Source: Isoetes taiwanensis
Lineage: Eukaryota; Streptophyta; Lycopodiopsida; Isoetales; Isoetaceae
Direction of reading: 5' to 3'
DNA: 64,000 nucleotides
Assembly: GCA_021234155.1 (NCBI GenBank)
Contig: JAJEKV010000028.1
Location: 12,166,134 to 12,230,133 of the forward strand
Positions 35,558 to 45,700 of the stretch are shown here, in pieces. The notes under the pieces were generated by a model. It did not search any database and had not been told where the DNA came from. It worked only from the letters and a program-made list of their open reading frames with translations. Position numbers and translations under genes: made by a program. Position 1 is the stretch's first letter, and every line of letters begins with the position of its first letter.

Positions 35558-37095
35558 TGTGACGCTTCCAAAGACAAGATACGCCCCGTGACGCATATTG
35601 TAATCGCCACGCCACGCCACACGCCACCCCATTGACGGTACGCCAACGGATAGCCAGGTAAGTAGCCCTAGGGGGCAACTTACTAGGAGTGTTCATATAT
35701 TATTAATGTGCACATGTGCACATTAATGAGGGCACACCTTTCCATGTTGGCATATTTTGCCACCTAGCCACTAAAGGCAAGTGGGGCCTTTCCAATTATC
35801 CCACATGCCAAATTGGGTAATTGGAAACCCTAGCCTAAACCCCCATGTCTATTTAGGGTAGGAAAACCCTAGCTTGCTAGTTTTCGCCCTTAGGGTTTTA
35901 GAGCTCGCTTTGGCTGCCCCAGAGCCAAAACCGCCTCCCGTGACGCCGCCTGCGAATTGGCGCCATCGGGCCCTCGAATTCGATCAGCTCAAAGATGGTT
36001 GAACTCAGTCGAGGAGCCACTCAAGGATCAGATTTGGTCAATTTAATAGCTTAAACCGCCTTCTAGTCATAGAATCAGTAGGTTTAGACTATTAAATTGC
36101 CCATAGTAGCTATCTAGATCTTAGATCTCGACACTAACTAAAGAACCTAACTCTATGATTAGATCTAGTTCTTTAGCTCTTCCGTGATATATTTGGATGA
36201 TGTATTTCGCGGAACTCCTTGTATTGGGAAGGGGGGTAGAGGCCCCAAAGCTTGTAGTTGATGCTCCTAGAGTAGCCTCCCCAGCACACCGTGATTCGCC
36301 CTGTACAAGAGCCACACCCGGGTTGTGGGTGAAGGGGCCGACCGGGCTAAGAAGGAGATTCATGTCCTCGATTCTTGAACCATCCCCGGTGTGTAAAGCC
36401 TACCGGGATCATTGTGACTAGGTCTGATGGCTTACCACCGAAAGTGGGTAAGGCATGGGCTCGACACCGCGGAAGTGGTGTACACTTTCCAAAGGTTCAA
36501 CACGGGCAAAGGGGCCCTCTAGTCACCTTTGAGTTAGCATGTAGATCTCTCGGAGGGAGTGATCCCTACCTGCCCCATCGGAACCGGGAGGATGAGACCT
36601 GTGAATAGCCCCTTCGCCATGCATCCGGGCTGGCTACGCCGTCCCGACACTTTTCAACCTACTCGCAAAGTGTGCACAGAGGGGCGGATGGAGTGGACAA
36701 CCCTATGCCATGTTCTTATGCCAGCCAAATCCATTGCCATGAATTCTGTCCCCAAGAACGAACTGAGACCCAAGCCGCCACCATCCTTGAGTCCGAGCCT
36801 TGGGTAGGATCCCCTATGTGATGTGCTGATCTTTGTCTATGCAGATATGAGGGGACCATCCTTCGAGATGGTCACAGATGTTGATGTATGTGCTAATCGA
36901 CATGTATGTTTACGCCCGCGCAGCTAGGTAGGCCCCGAGGGAGACGGGTAGAATGACACCTTCACTCTTCCCAATCGGTGACTCGCACGGGTGCAAAGGA
37001 TATGTGGAGGGCCTCAGACGCGATGGAGCTGGTGTGGGGAAGAACTCCTGTTTGTATACCTGTGAGTGCAACCGTGATACGAGTAGGGGACGCCA
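35558..37095 (+). repeat. E1 5' LTR
   Basis: Begins TGTGACGC, ends at about ACGCCA just before the primer site, 1538 bp. It pairs with 47098-48630 almost base for base apart from short indels. Near the start is TGTGCACATTAATG with an inverted partner (ATGTGCACATGTGCACAT, about 35707-35724). Confidence 0.9.
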
Positions 37096-37098
37096 CGC

Positions 37099-37112
37099 TG
37101 GTATCGTGAGCA
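37099..37112 (+). other. E1 primer-binding site
   Basis: TGGTATCGTGAGC follows the LTR. It equals the tRNA-iMet complement TGGTATCAGAGC if CAG has been read as CGTG, the same replacement seen between the two copies of the F sequence (50.2 and 61.8 kb). Confidence 0.75.
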
Positions 37113-37301
37113 ATGTTCTTGGAGACCAAGAGCAAAGCACCTACCATGTTCCCAAAGAGTACTAACTTGATAGGATCCTCAAGCCTCTAAAAGTGGGAAA
37201 AATTTTTTTTCTCACCTTTGTAGTTATGCTAAGCTAGTAACAATTAAGGAATTGGAATTTAACAAGATTAAAAAGAATGAGCCAAAATTTTCCAGTGAGG
37301 T

Positions 37302-37558
37302 GGTCTTCATACCGCCCGGTCGCGAAAACTAACTTTTTGTTTTGAAGCGAGGCTAAGTCGTGAGACATCGAGTCAAGAACACCAAAACATGATGAATTTG
37401 AGATAAATAATGTGGTAAGGCTAATTCTAAGGTAGGAATTAGTTAGAATAGCATGTTTTAATTACCTAAAACCCTAGAATGGGAGATGAGATTCACATTT
37501 CGCTACCGGGTCGCAAAACTAAACATTAGTATTGGAACGAGGCTAAGCCGTGGAGACC
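37302..37558 (+). promoter_or_regulatory. Tandem pair of ~190-bp segments upstream of the H3-like gene
   Basis: Two related units. Core GCGAGGCTAAGTCGTGAGAC lies at 37347-37366 and CGAGGCTAAGCCGTGGAGAC at 37538-37557. Each is preceded by TTCA(C)A and then CCGGTCGC-AAAACTA. The cores are about 190 bp apart. The second is followed after about 100 bp by TATAAATAG. The same pair precedes ORF-B. They may be upstream promoter repeats; function is inferred from position. Confidence 0.6.
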
Positions 37559-37660
37559 AATAGGTAGAAAAAAGTCTGAAATAAGTATAAGTTTTAGATA
37601 AATTGGTGCCTTAGCATGTTAAACAGAGCAACTTGAGTTTTGACCTAAAATTCCCCAAGC

Positions 37661-37669
37661 TATAAATAG
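37661..37669 (+). promoter_or_regulatory. TATA box of the H3-like gene
   Basis: TATAAATAG, the strong plant TATA consensus, stands 105 bp before the ATG at 37774. The spacing suits a start site around 37690-37700 and a 75-85 base leader. It lies inside the element, 565 bp past the 5' LTR, so it points to an LTR-independent transcript. An identical box serves ORF-B. Confidence 0.65.
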
Positions 37670-37773
37670 ATGTAGAACCCCCTCATTTTTTCGGCCCAAG
37701 CCCTAGAAATCCGCTTCCCCCAATTTAGGCGATCTTTCGGGCGCTTTTATCCGATTGACGATCCGGTGAAAAC

Positions 37774-39023
37774 ATGGCCCGAACCAAACAGATCGCAGGA
37801 AGCGCCGCCTGTGCGAAACCACCAAATACCACCGAGACAGAGATCATTCGAAGATGCTTCGCGAGAGGCTCGCAAGAGGGGGATCGCTCACTTCGGACGA
37901 AGAGCAAGACACCTCCTCGATTTGATCGATGTCTTCAACCAGCCAGGTGGAGGACGAGGCCACATCACCAAACCCATGGACGAATTTAGACGAGGGAGGT
38001 GTATGAAGAAATAGAGAGGGAGATCCGCAGCAGAACAAGCGCATTATTCATGAGCAAGGAAATCCTCGGTTTGGAGCCGCCGGAGGTAGCGCGCATCTTA
38101 GAAGATTCATCAGAAGTACGAAATGCCGCGTAAGAGAAGGGAGGACAAAAAGAGGAAAAGGAAGGAGGAGGAACAAAAGACAGCAGAAGAAAAGAAGGAA
38201 GCAAAAGGGAAGTTCGTGGCTGGCATAAGGAGAACAAAGGACTGCCCGGCCAAGGAAGAGGCCAACCCCAACATTATCATCAAGGAGCCGCAACCCGACG
38301 AACCCCAAACCCTTCCGACGACTCTTCCGATGGGGACTTCAACCCTAACGCCGCAGGTGGAAGCTCTTCCAAGAATCCGTGACGAAAGCAAGAAGTACCC
38401 GAAAGCAGCCGGCACCGAAAGCAACCCCAAAGAAGACCAAGTGCGTAAGCCCCCGAAAATACCTAAGCATGGGATAGAAAGAAGCAACCACGACCACCGA
38501 AGCCTACGCCACCGATTGTGGTGAAGATTTATGAGAGAAAGATGAGGGAGCACGAGGCCTACATGAAGAAATGGGAGGCCTATAACAAATATTATGAAGA
38601 AAACAGAGTTAAGTTCATCGAGGGAGGGCTTACCAACGGCAAAGAAACCTTAAGGCCGCCACCACCGAAGCCCAAGGTTCCCAAGCCGCCACCCGTGAAG
38701 AAAGCGGATAGGAAGGAGGTAGAGAGAAGAGCGCTAAGGAGATTAGACACTTCCAAATAAGCAGCTTCGGGTCTCCTAATCCCCCGCGCCCCCCTTCGCC
38801 GGGTTGGTGCGGTGGAAGTTATGCGTGCCTATAGAACGACTTTAGAGTCACAGACGAGGCGCTGCTAGCAATGCAAGAGGCGGCTGAGGCAAAGATAGTA
38901 CAACATTTTGAAGATTCAACAGCCTGCACTATCCACGCCAAGCGGGTAACCTTGATGCGACAAGACATGAGTCTTATGACCGCATTAAGGGAGAACGCCC
39001 TTAGAAACTTTTGTTGTAAATAA
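37774..39023 (+). CDS. Histone H3-like protein encoded inside retrotransposon E1
   Basis: Begins MARTKQIAGSAACAKPP; the first six residues equal canonical H3. It ends in an H3 fold. The bases near 38715-38760 read IRHFQ after one frame change (H3 has EIRKYQ), then PFAGLVR near 38808 (H3 PFQRLVR). An unbroken 60-codon stretch follows at 38841-39023: FRVTDEALLAMQEAAEA, KIVQHFEDSTAC, TIHAKRVTLMRQDMSL, stop TAA. Between tail and fold are about 300 charged and Pro-rich residues (KRREDKKRKRKEEEQK; EHEAYMKKWEAYNKYYEEN; RPPPPKPKVPKPPPVKK). Canonical H3 has 135 residues, so this would be about 410. Loop-1 spacing looks canonical rather than CENH3-like. At least three frame breaks. Being an H3 homologue is clear; nucleosome incorporation is inference. 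Confidence 0.85.
38841..39023 (+). other. Histone-fold segment (alpha2-alpha3) of the E1 H3-like gene
   Basis: Sixty open codons with no ATG at the start. Compared with plant H3 from memory of the family, MQEAAEA matches LQEAAEA or LQEASEA, FED is identical, TIHAKRVTLM matches AIHAKRVTIM, and the D of RQDM aligns with PKDI. The end departs from H3: ALRENALRNFCCK replaces ARRIRGERA. A CENH3-like RVTLMR is present, but the loop length is that of ordinary H3. Confidence 0.88.
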
Positions 39024-39147
39024 TTAAAAATTTTGTAATATAGAGCAATTTTGTCTACTTTGATGACATAAACTTGACTAATTAGAGCAAATTAATAAGT
39101 TTTAGCTTTTATTTCAGTAAAATAGGACATTTGGGAGCCGAGACATG

Positions 39148-39409
39148 ATGTTCACAACACTGGCCGCTCGTCAAAAAAAAGTTAGGATTGAAGCGAGGCT
39201 AAGCCGTGGAGACCTCGCCCAAACTTGACCAAAACAGCTCCAAATCGACCAAATAAGGGGTCGATTCTCGCCTAATTTGATGAGCCCATCACCCTTACAC
39301 CATTAGTTTACCCAAATTGGACACCTTTAATCGAAATGGGACTGATGTTCACAGCTCAAAACCGTCAAAAACAAAAAGTTAGGATTGAAGCGAGGCAAGC
39401 CGTGAGACC
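39148..39409 (+). promoter_or_regulatory. Tandem pair of ~197-bp segments upstream of ORF-B
   Basis: Units with the core GCGAGGCTAAGCCGTGGAG (39193-39211) and GCGAGGCAAGCCGTGAGACC (about 39390-39409), each preceded by GATGTTCACA and GTTAGGATT. The spacing is about 197 bp. They match the pair before the H3-like gene, and diverged versions lie at the same place in E2 (about 59720-59790 and 59925-60000). Confidence 0.6.
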
Positions 39410-39596
39410 TCTTACCAATTCTTCACCAGACTTGTTAAAGTCACCTTCAACCCATCGTGATAGCATCTTTTAGGTAACCTAGCCTTGTTCAAGCATCTCC
39501 TATAGTCCTCAAACTCCTATTTTGACCTCGATAGGCTAGAATTACCCAACCCTAGGAAATTTTCAAGTCATCCAAAAATTAGGGTTTTCCCTTTTC

Positions 39597-39605
39597 TATA
39601 AATAG
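39597..39605 (+). promoter_or_regulatory. TATA box of ORF-B (E1)
   Basis: TATAAATAG preceded by TTAGGGTTTTCCCTTTTC, 121 bp before the ATG at 39718. The same box and preceding phrase are kept in E2 on the minus strand (59548-59540). Confidence 0.7.
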
Positions 39606-39717
39606 ACCCCTCACTTCTCGTAAAGCACCCTACAAATCTGCCCTGCCCTTTCTAGCCGATTTCCCAACTCCCCGAGGCTTTTGCAACCGCTTTGTTACCC
39701 TCTTCCGCAATTAATCA

Positions 39718-41258
39718 ATGGCAACTTCTGATTTCCAGAGATGGTGGTACAAATAGCCATGCCGCCGAGGCCGACGCCGACCAAATCTTCCAGATCTTCG
39801 TGAAGGAGGTAGACGCCCAAGCAACCTTGCACGCCGACCCCCAATATAGTAGAGTCCCGACCGAAGTTTCAAGCTAGGGTAGAACCAGCGCTAGTGCAAC
39901 TCCCCTTGTGTAGGATATTTTGTTCCTAGACAGCCCCTCTAGTAGGGCAAAGATTAGACGATGTCCCGAACATCGCCAAATACCTCACAAACAAAGCGCA
40001 CCGCGACACCGGTGCCAATGGTCCTAACCGGGCAACAGACCAAGTACTTCTTTCAACACTGCCGGGCAATCTTTTCTCACCCACCGCGTCGAACATCGTG
40101 GGGAAACCTCCATTCCCCCCATGGACGATCCATTAGCCGAAGAAGCAGTAACAACGCTCCCTCACACAAGACGCAATGGAGCAGAAGGGAAGGAAGAAGA
40201 CTCTGATGAACAGAACTGAGGAGGAGGAAGAAGATGTTGAGCTCGACCTAGCAGAGGAGCAAAATGGCAAGCCGGAGCGAGAGTGGCAAGACTTCGAAGA
40301 AGCCGGGCAGACTCTCGAGTCGCTACACCCCCAAGTTAGGCATCACAAGCCTAGCTCCCATTATAATCGGCGGTGAGGAGTTTCTGCCCTAAGCTTACAT
40401 TCAAAACCTCCCTGAGTGCAGTGGGAAAGGGAATACCGACCAAGAGTTGCCGCACCAACTCCGAAGAATGTACTTGGACGACTTCATCGTCCGAGGAGAG
40501 TCCGACTTCCCTCCAAGTAAGGGAAGCCGACACTTACACGGGAGAGTTTACCTCCGACATCCAAGCCTACAAAGAACATCAAAGCATCATGGAGGCGCAT
40601 AAGGCCGAGAACAAGCTACCGACGGAGGAAGAGTTCCTTGCTCTCCAGAACAGATGGGGATCCGCTATGCTACCTCAAACATCCTAACGGCAAGCTCGTC
40701 CGCAAAGACCTCCCCTGATAGGACAGCGACCGACCTCGAGGGGGCTTCAAAGAACAGCCAATGACTACAGTGGAGCTCACCACGTGGAGGTTGATGATTT
40801 CGAAGCGCATAATCGAAGCTGGATACCGAGTAGCCGAGGACCCATCTCGCAACGACAAAGTCATTACGCTTATTACCCGCCATTGCCGATGGATGGAAGA
40901 ATAGCGTTTATCCACCGCAAATTCACCCCCGTGAGGCGGTGGAAGGAGTATCGCCGCTGATTGCACTCTCGTGATTCGGGCAGCATGCACGGTTACCCCT
41001 TAACACCGAAAGTATGCAATCCCGGTGAAAAGAGCGGTAGCACTCGACGCCTTCGACTTCGCCATACCTTACAAAAGGCAAAGCAAGACGCCGGTGACAA
41101 AGCCTTATACCTCCCAATCGCAGAATAGAAGATTTAGCAAGAGCATTACAGGTGGATCTCCAGCCAATGTTCTAGGAACTTGGGCCATTCAAAGGGGAAC
41201 AGCCCAAGTGAAAAAGTTCCCCGAGGATAATCCATCTTACCGCATCAACAGTAAATGA
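39718..41258 (+). CDS. ORF-B, conserved protein of unknown function (E1)
   Basis: Starts MATSDFQRWWY and ends at TGA 41256-41258 after GTAQVKKFPEDNPSYRINSK. Several frame breaks. Segments that agree with the E2 copy: YLTNKA near the N-terminal third; an acidic run (EEEEDVELDLAEEQNG); IITSLAPIII-type sequence near 40345; LRRMYLDDFIVRGESDFP near 40460-40510; VREADTY; DAFDFAIPYKRQ near 41050; and the C-terminal GTAQVKKF. Agreement in protein but not exact DNA suggests past selection on coding. I recognise no known domain. It has its own TATA box and upstream repeat pair, and sits between the H3-like gene and gag. Confidence 0.6.
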
Positions 41259-41430
41259 TTAGCAAGAGTTGCAAGTTCTTGTATTAGTGTAATATAAAAT
41301 ATAAATATAACATTCTCTTGCACTATAAATGTTTTTGTGATATATTTTGTGTCCCCTCAACCATGCCAACAAACATAAATAAAGCAAGAAAGCAAGGAAA
41401 ACTAACCATGTAGATATGAACCACTTGTGT
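41259..41430 (+). other. Spacer between ORF-B and gag (E1)
   Basis: AT-rich stretch (ATATAAAATATAAATATAAC) that probably holds the 3' end of the ORF-B transcript and the gag leader. It is reduced but present in E2 (57764-57932). Confidence 0.4.
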
Positions 41431-42740
41431 ATGCAAAATAGAGGCCTCGAGCGCCAGAGAACGCATTAACCGCTGAACTTACAGGGGAACAGAGTCCGCC
41501 CAAGCCACGCCCCGCAAGAAACCCGCTTGAAGAATTTGGACAAATGACCCCGTAAGAAGAAATATCGCAAAATGAGGACGGACCTCGAAAGCGATAAAGG
41601 CTTTGCTAGCCGCACGCTGTGAGCAGTGTTCGGTGGTAACGCCAACCGCCGCAAGCATCAGCGGAGAACGTAGAGACAAGAAGAGGAGCAAGAGAGGAAG
41701 GTCCCCAGCCTTTGACTCCTCCGACTCAAGCTCGATTCGACCCGATTCGAGGAAGAAGAAGAGCGTAACCAAGTCCGAAAGCGCATCGAAAGGCGAGGAA
41801 CCACCCCGGAGGGACGACAAAGGGACACAAGAACCTCCGACTACCGTAAGAAAGTAGACTCGTGATTGGGAAATGTTTGAAGGCCAGAAGCTCGAAAGCA
41901 ATTCTCAGCGAGTAACAAAGTCGCATGGAAGCAGAGGCTTGGCTTGACGAGATGAGCCGAATACGGCAATGCCTATGGTATGAAGGATAAGGATAAAGGC
42001 AGGGTGGCAACAAATAACCCGGGAGCAAAGACGATTTGGTGGAAGGGCTATGCCAAGGCTCATGGCTTAAGCAGGATGCTTGCGTGTTCAAGAAGTTTGC
42101 TAAAGCCTTCAAGCCCATTATGTCCCAAGAGAGCACAAGTCCAAGATGATGCAAAGCAGCTTCTACAAAGTTGCAAAGAAGGCAACAAGTCAAGACAGAA
42201 ATACACAGAGGAATTTATGAGGCTAAGGTCAGATGTGCCAAAGTTAGGAGAGAAGCACGCAAAGGGAAAGCTACATTGAAGGTCCGAATGAGGAGATCCG
42301 CAAGCTTGTAAGGGCAATAAACCCAAGAACAAGATCGGGTTTGAGTCCAAGGCAATAAGTTTGCAAGGAAACAGACCTCGTATAGTGGGCGAGGCAAAGA
42401 AAGATTACCAAGATAAAGGCAAGGCAAAGAAGCGCTTCAGCCCGAGAACAGCCAAATTTCAGATCAGCCAGAGCCCCATATAGTGGCAATCAAGGGAAGC
42501 AGCAGGAGAAGAAGCAGTATCTTTCAAAGACAAACAGAAGGGTCAAACTACTCCAAAGCAAAGGCGATCCTTTCTCACAGCCATGCCCAAGGAGAAGAGA
42601 CAGAGTGCATAGAAAAGCAGCTTTTGCTTCGTGTGTTTCCAGCCAAAGCCATAGAACAAATGAACCCCCCCATATGTCATGAGTGCAAATAAGCTAGCAG
42701 AGTTGGGAGATTGGGACACTTTGATCGACGACGACGGGCG
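41431..42740 (+). pseudogene. Gag of E1
   Basis: Nucleocapsid/capsid polyprotein of the chromovirus. The start is set by comparison with E2, where it opens MYAARGLGLGEQQ. A basic, Ser-rich region (KKRSKRGRSPAFDSSDSSS, near 41680) is shared with E2 (KKRSKRRRSPSSDSSDSSSD). Later segments include KYTEEFMRLRSDVPKLGEKH (42200-42260) and a Cys/His cluster near 42620-42690 that could be a degraded zinc knuckle. Many frame changes and stops, most of them at CAG, CTG or homopolymer sites. Confidence 0.65.
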
Positions 42741-45700
42741 AGGAGGCCCGCTGACTACATTCAGGGGTGAGTGTCATATCTTTGCCGCAATAGATACAGA
42801 GCAAAGCAGAGAGCCAAGATAAAGTAATTTCCACAGTGGGGAAAGGCCAAGGCCAAGTCATTTATAGTCCTAATAGATTCAGGAAGTAGCCATAACTTTG
42901 CATCTCCCGCAATGGTTCAAATGTTGAAGTTGAAACCATTAAAGTCAAAGCCAAGGCCCGCTTGTCTTAGCAAGTGGAGCAAAGAAGGCGACGGCAGTAA
43001 AAGAATCAACTTTGACATCGACTTTGCCGGGATTAAGATCCGTGATGGGGGCGAGGTAATGGGCATCGGCAAGTACGACTTGATAATAGGTATGGAGTAC
43101 CTTGACCAGCAGGGCCATTATTGATTGTGGAAAGCGGAAGGTGACCTTCCCAACACCCGACGGCAAGATCATTGAGATAACAGTAAAGAAGTTGTTCCCA
43201 TCATGCAAAGCAGTATGTCTTCTAAACGGCCGTTCAAGTGCATCAAGAGTGAGCAGGTAGCATACATCTTCAAGCTTGAGATTAGCGAGCCGGAATTGGA
43301 AGGAAGCAAAGAAGACAAGATGCTCGCCAAGTTGCCGAGGCAAATAGCTAAGTTGATCACGAGTTCCACGATCTCTTTCCGTGATGAGATCAAGCAGCCC
43401 TCCTTATAGGGGAGTCGAAAGTGCGAGATAGCACTCGAACCGGAACAAAGCCCACAAGCAAGGCTCCATATAGAATGACAACGCAGAATTGTCTGAGCTA
43501 AAGAAGCAAGCTGCAGAGCTGCCGACCTAGGTTTCATTAGACCTAGTGTCTCGCCGCTCGAGCCTCCATTCTTTTGTCAAGAAGAAGGATGGATCTTTGA
43601 GGATGTGCATAGACTATAGACAGCTTGAATAAGCACACCATTAAGAACAAGTATGCGCCCCAAGATCGATGACTTGATGGATCAGCTTCAAGGAGCAAAG
43701 ATCTTCTCCAAAATTGACTTAAGGTCGCTATCATCATAATAAGGATAAAGGAGGAGGATATCCACAAGACCGCCTTCAGACGCCGGTATGGGCATTACGA
43801 AGTTCACAAAGGATGCCTTTCGCTTATCAAATGCCCCCGCAACGCTCATGAGGCTCATGAACGATATCTTCGTGGAGTTCCCCGACACCTTTGTGATTGT
43901 TTTCTTTGATGACATTTTGGGTGTATAGCAGATCCCTTTGAAGGGCACGCGGCAACACTTGAGAAGGGTGCTAGAGAAGTTGAGAAGACACCAGTTGTAC
44001 GCCAAGTTGTCGGCGCCACTTCGCAACAGAGAAGGTGGAATACCTTGGTCATGTGATCTCGGCAGTAGGCATCTCGACGGACCCCGCCAAGATTGAAGCA
44101 AAGTTGATTCAAAGGGTCGGGCGCCAAGAATGTGCACGAGGTCAGAAGTTTTCTGGCCTAGCAGTGGTACTACAGAAGTTCGTGAAAGAACTTTGTTAAG
44201 ATAGCAGCCCCGCTAATGCACCTAACGAGGGGCGTAGAAGGTGAAAGATTGGGTAGAGCATTGGCACAAGAAAGCCCAAAAGGGGTTTGAATTGTTGAAG
44301 GAAGCTTTAACAACAGCCCCAGCCTTTAACCCCTCGCCGGACCCGAGAAGGATAAGCTTGTAGCAACAGATGCAGTAAGATAGCTACAAAAGCGCGGCTT
44401 ATGCAAGAAGAACGGTGGTAGCCGTGATGATTCCGTGAAGATGAACGACGCCGGTGACGCCGCCACCCAACGCACGATCGTGAGTTGCTTGCAGCTTGTC
44501 GTGGCATTAAGAATATGGAGGCACTATCTCTTGGGAAGGAAGTTCCAATTGATACCCACCATCGAGCCTCCAATATGTATTCACGCAACCACACCTCAAC
44601 TGAGGCAGCGGAGATGGATGGAGTTCCTCAAGAATATGACTTTGATATAGTCTACAAGCCGGAAGCTCAATGTGGTAGCAGATGCGCTTTCAAGGCACCC
44701 CCGACAACTAGAGTGCATTGCAACGCAATTTCAACGCCTCCAAAATGACTTTGGTAAGAAGATTGAAGAGTCCTTGCCAATGGATGTGGATTTCGGGGAA
44801 GTATGGGTAAGCCTCTCTAAGGAGGCTAGAAAGCATAAAGAACGGAGGCCTTCAAGCATTATAAGAAGGAAGGCAACCCGTTATACCATAAGAACAAGTT
44901 GTGCGCACCAATCATCGGTGTAAGGAAGTTGATCCTCCATGACACGCACAACAGCCCAATAGCTGGCCATGCGGGATTCATGAAAACATATTTCAAAGCG
45001 CAGCAGCCTATTATTGGCCAGAATGAAGAAGCAAATAGCTCGCTACATCAAGGAATGTCACTATGCCGCCAGACGGCGGCGAGCAGCTTCAATTCCGTGG
45101 GCATTAGAGCCATTAGCAGTGCCAAACGCTAAGTGGGAGGTAATCAAAGATGGATTTCATCACAGACTCCCAAGAACAAATGAGAGGCAAGGATGCCTTG
45201 ATGGTAGTGGTCTACAAGTTGTCAAAGATGGCACATTTTGTGCCTTGCGTGACCACGATACACCTATGGATACAAAGAAAGCTCTTCACCAAAGAGATCT
45301 TCGTGCTTCATGGCATGCCAAGGGAGATTATCTCCCACAGATCCGGTTCATGAGTGCCTTTTGGCAAGACCTCTTTGGCGACGATCTCGACCAAGCTATC
45401 CATGAGCACGGCGTATCATCCTCGACGGATGGCCAAACGGAGCGACCAACAGATCTTAGAAGACATGCTACTAAACTATGTCCGAATAAGCAAAGTATGT
45501 GGAAGAATTCATTCACTTGGTGGAGTTTGCATACAATAGCACCAAGCAGAATCGGCCCCAAATGTCGCCATTTATGATCAATTATGGCTATCGCTGTTTA
45601 ACTCCGCATTACTTTGGCACAACCCCGTCAAAAGTAGAAGTTTCGCAGCCAGATGTTGGCCGATATGCAGCAGCTCGTGGAAGAAGTTCGAGGTTATCCG

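Noticed and set aside
36121-37147. Open frames within the E1 and E2 LTRs
   Set aside because: Present in LTR sequence on both strands with no conserved reading between E1 and E2 copies.
38841-39023. Calling the E1 histone a centromeric CENH3
   Set aside because: RVTLMR resembles CENH3, but loop 1 has ordinary H3 length and the tail starts MARTKQ, as in canonical H3. Frame breaks make finer classification unsafe.
41275-41335. A third TATA box before gag (TATAAATATAAC, ACTATAAATG)
   Set aside because: The stretch is simply AT-rich, lacks the upstream repeat pair, and is not matched in E2.
41479-42350. Minus-strand reading frames opposite E1 gag and pol
   Set aside because: Shadows of the plus-strand gag-pol; no motifs, and the E1 orientation is fixed by the primer site, RT and polypurine tract.
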